From NCBI GenBank assembly GCA_963696505.1, contig CAVOKN010000017.1, forward strand, positions 1-64,000: 64,000 nt of DNA. The letters run 5' to 3'. This DNA comes from CAVOKN01 sp963696505. Lineage in GTDB: Bacteria; Pseudomonadota; Gammaproteobacteria; Burkholderiales; Rhodocyclaceae. The position numbers were made by a program, and so were the translations under genes. The notes under the pieces were generated by a model that saw nothing but the letters and a program-made list of their open reading frames with translations, was not told the DNA's origin and searched no databases. Positions 57,070 through 64,000 of this stretch are shown piece after piece (positions within the stretch are counted from its first letter, which is position 1; each line of letters starts with the position of its first letter).

Positions 57070-58515
57070 CTACATCAGGAACAGCGTGGCCAGGCCGAGG
57101 AAGATGAAGAAGCCGCCGGAGTCGGTGACGGCGGTGATCATCACGCTGGCCCCCATCGCCGGGTCGCGCCCCAGGCGCTGCATGGTCAGCGGCACCAGCA
57201 CGCCGACGGTGGCGGCGAGCAGCAGGTTCAGCGTCATGGCGCCGGTCATCACCATGCCCAGCGCCGCGCTCTTGTAGAGCCACCAGGCGATCACCCCGAG
57301 CAGCCCGCCCCAGGCCAGGCCGTTGAACAGCGCCACGGCCAGTTCCTTGTGCAGCAGCTTGCGCGAACTCTCCGGCTGCACCTGGCCCATGGCGATGGCA
57401 CGCACGATCATGGTGATGGTCTGGTTGCCCGAGTTGCCGCCGATGCCGGCAACGATGGGCATCAGCGCCGCCAGCGCCACCAGCTTCTCGATCGAGCCCT
57501 CGAAGGCGCCGATCACCCGCGAGGCGATGAAGGCGGTGACCAGGTTGATCGCCAGCCACGCCCAGCGGTTCCTGACCGAATCCATCACCGGGGCGAAGAT
57601 GTCCTCCTCCTCGCGCAGGCCGGCCTGGGACAGCCGCTCCGACTCGCTCTCCTCGCGGATGTAGTCCACCACCGAGGCCACCGTGACCCGCCCCACCAGC
57701 TTGTTGTGGGCGTCCACCACCGGCGCCGAGACCAGGTCGTAGCGCTCGAAGGCCTGGGCGCCCGCGTCGGCGCTGTCGTCCGGCTGCAGCGTGAGCGTTT
57801 CGGTGAGCATGATCGCCGCGACCTCGGTTTCGGGGTCGCTCACCAGCAGGCGATTCAGCGGCAGCACGCCGCGCAGGTGCTCCTCGCGGTCAACCACGAA
57901 GAGCTGGTCGGTGTGGTCGGGCAGCTCGTCGTAGAGCCGCAGGTAGCGCAGCACCACTTCGAGGCTCACGTCCTCGCGCACCGTCACCATCTCGAAGTCC
58001 ATCAGCGCGCCGACCGAATCCTCGGCGTAGGACATGGCGGCGCGCAACTGTTCCCGTTCCTCGACGTCGAGGGACTGGAACACGTCCCGCATCACTTCCT
58101 GCGGCAGGTCCGGCGCCAGGTCGGCGATCTCGTCCGTGTCGAGCTGTTCGACGGCGGCGACCACCTCCTGCGGCTCCATCGCCTCGATCAGCGATTCGCG
58201 GACCGCATCGGAGACTTCGAGCAGGATCTCGCCGTCCCGCTCGGCCTTCACCATCTCCCAGACGAACAGGCGCTCCTCTAGCGGCAGGGCTTCCAGGATG
58301 TAGGCGATGTCGGCCGAGTGCAGGCCGTCGAGCTTTCTCTGCAGCTCGACCATGTGCTGGCGGTGCACCAGCGTCTCCACCAGGTCGTGGCGCGGCATCT
58401 CCTGGCGGTGCACCAGGTTCTCCACCAGCTTGTGGCGGGCGAGCAGCGCCTGCACCTCGCGCAGGTGAGGCAGGATGTTTTCCTGGTGCTGCTGGAGTTC
58501 GTCCGCCTCGGTCAT
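57070..58515 (-). CDS. mgtE: Magnesium transporter MgtE
   Basis: A 481-aa Mg2+ channel. The N-domain (DIAYILEALPLEERLFVWEMV), two CBS domains (about 145-265) and five membrane helices (from about 310) are present, with the pore motif PIVAGIGGNSGNQ. The near-duplicate LVENLVHRQEMPRHD/LVETLVHRQHM at the N-terminus is also seen in other beta-proteobacterial MgtE. The CBS/N domains sense Mg2+ and close the pore. A long structured leader precedes the gene. Confidence 0.95.
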   Translation of the reverse strand: MTEADELQQHQENILPHLREVQALLARHKLVENLVHRQEMPRHDLVETLVHRQHMVELQRKLDGLHSADIAYILEALPLEERLFVWEMVKAERDGEILLEVSDAVRESLIEAMEPQEVVAAVEQLDTDEIADLAPDLPQEVMRDVFQSLDVEEREQLRAAMSYAEDSVGALMDFEMVTVREDVSLEVVLRYLRLYDELPDHTDQLFVVDREEHLRGVLPLNRLLVSDPETEVAAIMLTETLTLQPDDSADAGAQAFERYDLVSAPVVDAHNKLVGRVTVASVVDYIREESESERLSQAGLREEEDIFAPVMDSVRNRWAWLAINLVTAFIASRVIGAFEGSIEKLVALAALMPIVAGIGGNSGNQTITMIVRAIAMGQVQPESSRKLLHKELAVALFNGLAWGGLLGVIAWWLYKSAALGMVMTGAMTLNLLLAATVGVLVPLTMQRLGRDPAMGASVMITAVTDSGGFFIFLGLATLFLM

Positions 58516-58800
58516 GGCAGGGCGCGGGTGGGCCGGCAAAGGCGCGATTGTAAGGGCTGGATCAGCTGCCGACGAAGCAATCCGCCACGGCTGCCGGCTC
58601 CCGGTGTCGTTTGGCGCATCTGCTGGGGAGAAAGCGCTGCAGCCGGGGCTGTTACATCGCCGTGGAGGAGGGGTTCCCGTACGTGCCCCGGCTGCAGACA
58701 GGGAAGGTAGGCCGGGCGGAGCGAGGAGGGGTGCCCTGCCCGGCCTCACGGCAGGCCGGCGGAGGGAGCCGGGAAGCCGTGGAGAGCAATGTCTCAGGGC
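58516..58800 (-). ncRNA. Structured 5' leader of mgtE (candidate Mg-responsive element)
   Basis: The 280-nt leader contains a stem with perfect 13-base arms (58637-58649 and 58685-58697) and a second with eight-base arms (58710-58717, 58738-58745). It matches no riboswitch I can recognise; conserved M-box bases were not seen. The regulatory idea is inference from length, structure and the gene it precedes. No gene is seen in this interval. Confidence 0.4.
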
Positions 58801-58803
58801 TGA

Positions 58804-58831
58804 AGTATATTAGGAAATACTAATGAGTCAA
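58804..58831 (-). promoter_or_regulatory. Strong sigma70-type promoter facing mgtE
   Basis: TTGACT (58831-58826) and TATACT (58809-58804) are separated by 16 bases on the minus strand, matching the consensus at five of six positions each. Its AT-rich context stands out in this GC-rich sequence. Transcription would start near 58797. Confidence 0.7.
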
Positions 58832-58868
58832 GGCATTTGTTGCTTGCATCTGACACATCGCCGGACGC

Positions 58869-59567
58869 TCATTGAGGAACGTCCGAGCCGGCCATCCGCC
58901 CCTGTATCCGGTTGGCGTGATTTTGCAGCCGGGTCGAGAAGCTCTTCTCGTACTTGCGCGGATTCGGCAGCATCACTGCGAGGCGCGCCGCCTGGGAGGC
59001 GCCGAGCTGGGCGGCGGAGGTGTCGTAGTAGTGGCGCGCCGCGGCCTCGGCGCCGAACACGCCGCTGCCCCACTCCACCACGTTGAGATAGACCTCGAGG
59101 ATGCGGCGCTTGTCCCACACCGTTTCCAGCATCAAGGTGATGATCGCTTCCTGGCCCTTGCGCCAGGGCGTCTTGGAGGGCGACAGAAACAGGTTCTTCG
59201 CCAATTGCTGGGAGATGGTCGAGCCGCCGGCGACCGGCTTGCCGCGGCGCTGGTTCTTCTCCAATGCCTTCTGCATCGCCTCCCAGTCGAAGCCCTCGTG
59301 GTCGATGAACTTGTCGTCCTCCGCCGCGACGACCGCGCGCTTCAGGTTGCTGGAAATGCGGCTGTAGGGCACCCACTGGTGCTTGAACCGGGCGTCGGGA
59401 TCCTTGTCCCGCAACGCCTCCATGCGGATTTCCATGAAGCTGGTGACGGTGGGATTGAAGAAGCGCCACCAGACGATGTGGCCGAAGTACCAGAGCTGGT
59501 AGCTCAGCACGATCAGCACCAGCGCCGCCAGGACGCGGCGCAGCCAGATCCAGCTCCGCCTTACCAC
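58869..59567 (-). CDS. mtgA: Monofunctional biosynthetic peptidoglycan glycosyltransferase
   Basis: A 232-aa GT51 enzyme that polymerises lipid II. One N-terminal membrane helix is followed by the catalytic AAEDDKFIDHEGFDW, GGSTISQQLAKNLFLSPSKTPWRKGQEAII and EVYLNVVEWGSGVFGAEAAARHYY motifs. No transpeptidase domain is present, so it is MtgA rather than PBP1. The start is GTG at 59567, overlapping the aroE stop. Confidence 0.96.
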   Translation of the reverse strand: MVRRSWIWLRRVLAALVLIVLSYQLWYFGHIVWWRFFNPTVTSFMEIRMEALRDKDPDARFKHQWVPYSRISSNLKRAVVAAEDDKFIDHEGFDWEAMQKALEKNQRRGKPVAGGSTISQQLAKNLFLSPSKTPWRKGQEAIITLMLETVWDKRRILEVYLNVVEWGSGVFGAEAAARHYYDTSAAQLGASQAARLAVMLPNPRKYEKSFSTRLQNHANRIQGRMAGSDVPQ

Positions 59568-60409
59568 GGCCCCTGTTCCCGCCGCAGCAGTTCCAGCACC
59601 GGCGCCGTGTCGGGCCGCAGCCCGCGCCAGATCAGGAAGGCTTCCGCCGCCTGTTCCACCAGCATACCGAGTCCGTCGGCGCAGCGCTGCGCAGCGTCTG
59701 ACTTCGCGGCGCGCAGGAAGGGCGTGAGGCCGCGGCCGTACATCATGTCGTAGGCGAGACTGCCGGCGGCGTACAGGCCCGGCGGCAGCGGCGGCATCTG
59801 ATCCGCGAGGCTGGCGGCGGTGGCGTTGATCACCAGGTCGAAAGTCAGTCCCTGCAGGGCGGCGAAACCGCAGGCGCCCAGCAGCACTTCGGCACCCGCC
59901 GCGGCGGCGCGGGCTTCGAATTCCAGCACCAGGGCCGCGGCCTTCTGTGGTGTGCGGTTGGCCAGCGTGATCGAAACCGGCTTCTGCGTCAGCAGTGGCA
60001 GCAGAACGCCCCGCGCCGCGCCGCCCGCCCCAAGCAGCAGGATGCGCTTCCCGGAGAGGGCGAAGCCGAGGTTGCCGGTGAGGTCGGCCACGAGGCCGGC
60101 GCCGTCGGTGTTGTCCGCCTCTATGGTCCCGTCGCGCAGGCTCAGGGTGTTGGCTGCCTTGGCCGCCGCCGCCCGCACCGAATGGCAGGTGGCCAGCGCG
60201 TAGGCCTCCTGCTTGAAGGGCACGGTGACGTTGGCGCCGCGGCCGCCGGCGGCGGCGAAGGTGCGCAGGGCGTGGGCGAAGCCGTCGGGCGGCGCCAGGA
60301 TCGCTTCGTAGGTCAAGTCCTGGCCGGTCTGGCGCGCGAACTCGGCATGGATGCGCGGCGACTTGCTGTGGGCGATGGGGTGGCCGAAGACGGCGTAGCG
60401 GTCGGTCAT
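59561..60409 (-). CDS. aroE: Shikimate dehydrogenase
   Basis: A 282-aa NADPH-dependent enzyme reducing 3-dehydroshikimate to shikimate. The substrate motif HSKSPRIH, NVTVPFKQEAY with the catalytic Lys, NTDGAGLVADL and the cofactor loop LLLGAGGAARG are complete. It overlaps mtgA by seven bases. Confidence 0.97.
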   Translation of the reverse strand: MTDRYAVFGHPIAHSKSPRIHAEFARQTGQDLTYEAILAPPDGFAHALRTFAAAGGRGANVTVPFKQEAYALATCHSVRAAAAKAANTLSLRDGTIEADNTDGAGLVADLTGNLGFALSGKRILLLGAGGAARGVLLPLLTQKPVSITLANRTPQKAAALVLEFEARAAAAGAEVLLGACGFAALQGLTFDLVINATAASLADQMPPLPPGLYAAGSLAYDMMYGRGLTPFLRAAKSDAAQRCADGLGMLVEQAAEAFLIWRGLRPDTAPVLELLRREQGPW

Positions 60410-60422
60410 GGCTGTGGCGCGG

Positions 60423-61385
60423 CTAATCGGAGGCGAGGCGGTCGGTGGTGGTGAAGGTCCAGGTGCGCGAGATGACCAGGATGTCCACGCTGCGCCGCAG
60501 GTTGTCGGGAAACGCGCCGAACGGACCGGCCATCTCGACGATGCGCCGCGCCGCGTCGTCGAGCACGCGGTGGCCCGAGGAGCGGTGTATGTCGATGCTG
60601 TCCACCTCGCCGTCGGCGCGTATCGACACCGAGAGCACCAGGCTGCCGTAGATCTTGCCCCGCGCCGCCGCGGGGTAGTTCAGGTTGCCCACACGTTCGA
60701 CCTTCTGCCGCCAGTCCTCGACGTACTGCGCCTCGGCCGCCTCGGTGGTGCGGGTGCCGACGAATTTCTTGCGCGGCCGCTTGTTGTACTCATCCACCTG
60801 GCGCGCGATCTGCGCCTCCAGCCGGGCCATCGCCAGGGCATTGTGGGCGAGGTCGGCGCCGGTGATCGGGGCCGGCAACTCCGGTTGCTGCTCCGTAAGC
60901 TTGGGATCGGCCTGCACCGCCGCCTCGCTCTTCATCCGGGTAAGGAGCTGCTGCTGCCGCTGCTCGAGTTCCTGGACGCGGCGCTGGGCTTCGATCAGGT
61001 CGCTGCCTTCGATCGCCGTGCGGTTGGGCGGCAGCGGCGTCTTGGCGCGGCGGTTCTCGTCGGTATTGCCGCCGCCGTCCAGGTTGGCCTGGGCCAGCGC
61101 CTGGGGATCGACAGGCTTGGCGGCCCTCTTGCTGTTGACCAGGATCACTTCGAGCTGGGTGTCGCGCGCCTTCTGCAGCAGGCGCTCCGGCAGCTTGAAG
61201 TGGATCGACAGCACAATGGCATGAATCAGGATGGACGCCGTGAGCGCCAGGGCGATGCCGCGGTTCGCCGGCTCCATGCCCGGGAAGAGCAGGCTGCGCC
61301 CGGCGGCGCCCGCGCGGGCGCGCGAGGCGGGCGAGCGAGCCTTAACCGGCCGCGACGGCAGATTCCGGGCTTTGCTCGGCTTCAT
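60423..61385 (-). CDS. TonB-family energy transducer
   Basis: A 320-aa protein. A basic N-terminus precedes one membrane helix (IALALTASILIHAIVLSIHF, about 43-63), then a charged coiled-coil periplasmic region (IEAQRRVQELEQRQQQLLTRMKSEA) and a TonB C-terminal domain (NYPAAARGKIYGSLVLSVSIRADGEVDSIDIHRSSGHRVLDDAARR). The start at 61385 overlaps the RNB gene by 44 bases; an internal ATG at 61277 is a plausible alternative. ExbB/ExbD are not adjacent. Confidence 0.88.
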   Translation of the reverse strand: MKPSKARNLPSRPVKARSPASRARAGAAGRSLLFPGMEPANRGIALALTASILIHAIVLSIHFKLPERLLQKARDTQLEVILVNSKRAAKPVDPQALAQANLDGGGNTDENRRAKTPLPPNRTAIEGSDLIEAQRRVQELEQRQQQLLTRMKSEAAVQADPKLTEQQPELPAPITGADLAHNALAMARLEAQIARQVDEYNKRPRKKFVGTRTTEAAEAQYVEDWRQKVERVGNLNYPAAARGKIYGSLVLSVSIRADGEVDSIDIHRSSGHRVLDDAARRIVEMAGPFGAFPDNLRRSVDILVISRTWTFTTTDRLASD

Positions 61386-63249
61386 CGTTGCTCAGCGTCG
61401 CGAGATAGCGGGCACCGGCATCGAGTTCCAGCAGGTCGACGCGTTCGATGGCGATGCGCATCGGCGTGCCGGGGTCGGCAGCGGGCGCGGAGGGCACCCG
61501 CAGGTAGAGCGGCACCGCTTCCAGGCGCAGCAGGCTCTCGCGCACCACCCGCGCCGCGGGCTGGGTCACGCCGTCCTGCAGCAGCCAGCGCAGGCACCAG
61601 TAGCGCTCCATGTTGCGCTGGAATTCGGCGTAGGCGGCGTAGGTCAGCTCGAAGTCGCGCATCGCCGAAAGCAGATCCTCGCCGCCGGCGGCGAACGGGG
61701 GCTGACTTTCGGCCAGGCATGCGACGAGCTGCCATTGGTTCACCAGATCCACGTAGCGGCGCAGCGGCGACGACGACCAGGCGTACTGCTCGACGCCCAG
61801 CCCGTCGTGGGGCGCGGGCACGGTGGTCATGCGCACCTTGCCGCCGCTCTGGGCGCGGTACAGCCCGGCGGCGCCGCGATCGGCCAGCAGCTTGCCCCAG
61901 GTGCTGTTGGCGACGATCATCAGCTCGGCCACCAGCTTGTCCAGCGGCGAGCCGCGCCGGCGGCGCTCGATGCGCACCCGCCCCTGCCCCTGTTCGGTGG
62001 CGACGTCCCAATCGACGTAATAGTTGTAGTCGAGCTGCATCTGGTTGGAAGAGGCCTTGCCGCGGCCCGCTTCCAGCACGTTGGCCAGTTCCCAGAGGTA
62101 GGTGAGCGGGGCCTTGAAATCGAAGTCCGGCCCGCCCTCGGCCAGGGTGCGCTCGTTGAACAGCGGCTCGATATCGTGATGGCGCAGGTTGGCCACCACC
62201 GGCACGCGCTCGATGCGCGATTCGCTGCCGGCAAGGCTGAAGTCGGGATTGACGTCCAGGTAGAGCGAGACGGCGGGCCGCTCCTGCCCGGCGCTCAAGG
62301 TGAAGCGCTCGACCACCTCGTCCGGCAGCATGGTGATCTTGTTGCCGGGCATGTAGACGGTGGACAGCCGCCGGCGCGCGATCGCGTCCAGGCCCGAGCC
62401 CGGCGCGAAGCCCAGCGCCGGCGCGGCGATGTGGATGCCGACGCGCCAGCCGCCTGCGGCGCGCGGTACGAGCGAAAAGGCGTCGTCGATCTCGGTGGTG
62501 GTGGCGTCGTCGATGCTGAAGGCGGCGACCTCGGCCCGCGGCAGGTCGGCGGGTGCGAGCGGCCGATCGAAGGCGCCAAAGCCGGTACCGTCCGGGAAGT
62601 ATTCGAACAGGAAGCGCTCGAAGTGGTAATCGTGGCTAGATGCCAGCGCTCCGCAGCGCAGCAGCAGCGCGGGCACCGAGAGGCCGGCTTCCTCGCAGGC
62701 CAGTTCCAGCGCCTTGGTCTCGATCCGGTTGCGGTCGGGCTTGTACAGGAGCTGGCGCAGCAGGGGCGGAAACTCCTCCGGCAGGCGTTGCGCCTTCAGC
62801 TCGCCGGCCATGCGCTCGATCGCCACCGCCTGCTGCCGCTTCTTCTCCAGCCCGGCCAGCGCAGCGCGCAGGATGTCCGGCGGCGCCTTGCGGAAGCGCC
62901 CCTTGCCCTTGCGGTGGAAGTAGATCGGCGCCGAATGCAGGCGCAGCAGGATGGCCGTGGCTTCCACCGGCTGGGGCGGGTGGCCGAAGTAGTCGCGCGC
63001 CAGTTCCTCGAAGCCGAACTCCGCCTCGCCGCTCACCTCCCACAGGAAATCGGTGTCTATGCCCTCGGCCTCGCCCTCGGCGCGCTCCAGAACCGCCCCC
63101 GCCGCCGGTTCGGCAAAGCGCAGCAGCACGGCGCTGCTCTTGATCTTGGTGCGGCGGCCGGACGCGGTCTCGACCTGGAGCGAGGTGTTGTTGTCGGCGA
63201 GGATGCTGCCGGCGCGGAAGGCACCGTCCTCTTCGAACAGGACATTCAT
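61342..63249 (-). CDS. RNB-domain exoribonuclease (RNase II family)
   Basis: A 635-aa 3'-5' exoribonuclease-like protein. The catalytic acidic cluster SIDDATTTEIDDAFS opens the RNB domain (about 245-530), followed by YMPGNKITMLPDEVVERFTLS and YAWSSSPLRRYVDL. It is a distinct short subfamily, smaller than RNase R, common in Rhodocyclales ahead of tonB and aroE. A start at 63249 fits the domain's first strands. Confidence 0.9.
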   Translation of the reverse strand: MNVLFEEDGAFRAGSILADNNTSLQVETASGRRTKIKSSAVLLRFAEPAAGAVLERAEGEAEGIDTDFLWEVSGEAEFGFEELARDYFGHPPQPVEATAILLRLHSAPIYFHRKGKGRFRKAPPDILRAALAGLEKKRQQAVAIERMAGELKAQRLPEEFPPLLRQLLYKPDRNRIETKALELACEEAGLSVPALLLRCGALASSHDYHFERFLFEYFPDGTGFGAFDRPLAPADLPRAEVAAFSIDDATTTEIDDAFSLVPRAAGGWRVGIHIAAPALGFAPGSGLDAIARRRLSTVYMPGNKITMLPDEVVERFTLSAGQERPAVSLYLDVNPDFSLAGSESRIERVPVVANLRHHDIEPLFNERTLAEGGPDFDFKAPLTYLWELANVLEAGRGKASSNQMQLDYNYYVDWDVATEQGQGRVRIERRRRGSPLDKLVAELMIVANSTWGKLLADRGAAGLYRAQSGGKVRMTTVPAPHDGLGVEQYAWSSSPLRRYVDLVNQWQLVACLAESQPPFAAGGEDLLSAMRDFELTYAAYAEFQRNMERYWCLRWLLQDGVTQPAARVVRESLLRLEAVPLYLRVPSAPAADPGTPMRIAIERVDLLELDAGARYLATLSNDEAEQSPESAVAAG

Positions 63250-63315
63250 GGGGGATGCCGGGGAAGGCGGCGGGTGATGACTGGCCGGCGATTATAACCG
63301 TGCGTCCTGCGGCGC

Positions 63316-64000
63316 CTAGCCCGGAGAAGAGGGCATCACGCCATGGCGCCGCAGCAGGTCTAGGGAGTACAGCGCGAGGCCCGCCCAGATCAGGCCGAAA
63401 GTCAGCAACTGGGAGGCGGTGAAGGCCTCGCCGTAGAGGAACACGCCGAGCAGGAACATCAGGCTCGGCGCGAGGTACTGGAGGAAGCCGAGGGTGGACA
63501 GGGTGAGCCGGTGGGCGCCGATGGAGAAGAGCAGTAGCGGCACCACGGTGACCACGCCGGCGCTCGCGAGCAGCAGGTCGGTGGCGATGCCGAAGCGGCC
63601 GAAGCCCGTCTCGCCGTGCCGCACCAGCCATGCCAGGTAGATCAGGGCGGCGGGCGTGGCGAGCAGCACCTCGGCCATCAGCGCGCTCACCGAGTCCAGC
63701 GGTAGGCGCTTGCGCAGCAGGCCGTAGAGGCCGAAGGTGAGCGCCAGGGTGAGCGACACCCAGGGTAGCGCGCCGAGCTGCAGCACTTGATTCGCCACCC
63801 CTGCCAGCGCCAGGCCGACAGCGACGCGCTGCGGCCCGCTCAGCCGCTCGCCGAGCACGGCGGCGCCGAGCGCCACGCTCACCAGCGGCACGATGAAGTA
63901 GCCGAGGCTGGTTTCGAGCACGCGCCCGGCATTGACCGCCCACACATAGACCAGCCAGTTGCCGGTGACCAGCGTCGCGCTCAGCGCCAGCGTGCCGATG
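63316..64000 (-). CDS. rarD: EamA-family transporter RarD, N-terminus beyond the right edge
   Basis: The partial frame is open to base 64000. It encodes about 228 residues of a drug/metabolite transporter with about seven membrane helices in view. GNWLVYVWAVNAGRVLETSLGYFIVPL, LGALPWVSLTLALTFGLYGLLRK and LGFLQYLAPSLMFLLGVFLYGE match RarD. The substrate is unknown; such proteins export small metabolites. Confidence 0.92.
   Translation of the reverse strand, partial: IGTLALSATLVTGNWLVYVWAVNAGRVLETSLGYFIVPLVSVALGAAVLGERLSGPQRVAVGLALAGVANQVLQLGALPWVSLTLALTFGLYGLLRKRLPLDSVSALMAEVLLATPAALIYLAWLVRHGETGFGRFGIATDLLLASAGVVTVVPLLLFSIGAHRLTLSTLGFLQYLAPSLMFLLGVFLYGEAFTASQLLTFGLIWAGLALYSLDLLRRHGVMPSSPG

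Noticed and set aside
58516..58800. Classical M-box (ykoK) riboswitch before mgtE
   Set aside because: I could not find its conserved bases; only generic strong stems are present, so it is listed as an unassigned structured leader.
58611..58823. Plus-strand 70-codon open frame in the mgtE leader
   Set aside because: It follows the hairpin sequences, lacks a ribosome site and is opposite a strong minus-strand promoter.

Overview
The window is about 66% G+C and looks chromosomal. Several gene neighbourhoods are typical of Betaproteobacteria, most likely Rhodocyclales: rng-maf-maf-rlmH-rsfS-nadD with BPSS1780-type membrane proteins, thrB-DUF2782-polA, and an RNB ribonuclease-tonB-aroE-mtgA run. 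No rRNA, tRNA, CRISPR array or prophage was seen. The taxonomic placement is inference from gene order and composition; no marker gene was compared.

Layout. (1) 1-7668, minus strand: a LapBC-like type I secretion ABC transporter and membrane-fusion protein, then a giant repeat adhesin with a LapA-type retention module that runs off the left edge. Five adhesin repeats appear identical 345-bp units. (2) 7807-16376: housekeeping and stress genes (mscL, an MBL hydrolase, the PilZ protein YcgR, a macrodomain protein, gabD, nitronate monooxygenase, an acetoacetyl-CoA reductase-like SDR, a streptogramin-lyase-like propeller, a histidine phosphatase, a 43-aa lipoprotein, a Tat-exported dienelactone hydrolase). 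(3) 16452-21965: a decaying sulfur-oxidation locus. It holds a deleted AhpD-like pseudogene, DUF302, an IS607-family element (tnpA, an unusual middle Cys-rich ORF, tnpB), a persulfide-dioxygenase-like gene, and a divergent sigma54 activator that carries the FisR cysteine triad. (4) 22011-27870: the rng to nadD run and two membrane proteins. (5) 27902-34526: a CusCBA copper/silver efflux operon with a secreted Cys/His protein. (6) 34701-41685: CIA30-like, two hypothetical genes, thrB, DUF2782, LOG and polA. (7) 41708-55242: an LPS/O-antigen cluster of eleven genes, including an O-antigen ligase fused to a GT9 domain and a nine-gene minus-strand run. (8) 55302-64000: btuF, DUF6279 lipoprotein, mgtE with a structured leader, mtgA, aroE, tonB, an RNB nuclease and rarD (partial).

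How the genes fit together. The adhesin, its transporter and the c-di-GMP-binding YcgR suggest a surface-attachment/motility switch. FisR, the persulfide dioxygenase and DUF302 look like a sulfane-sulfur response operon that an IS has split. The glycosyltransferases, MsbA and ligase build and export lipid A-core and O-antigen.

A striking feature is a series of single-base indels in otherwise well-conserved genes between about 3 and 37 kb: adhesin (two), secretion ABC, MBL hydrolase, propeller, CIA30 and thrB. Two genes also have internal deletions. None was found from 38 to 64 kb. Either this half carries real decay or phase variation, or the sequence has residual consensus errors; raw reads would settle it.
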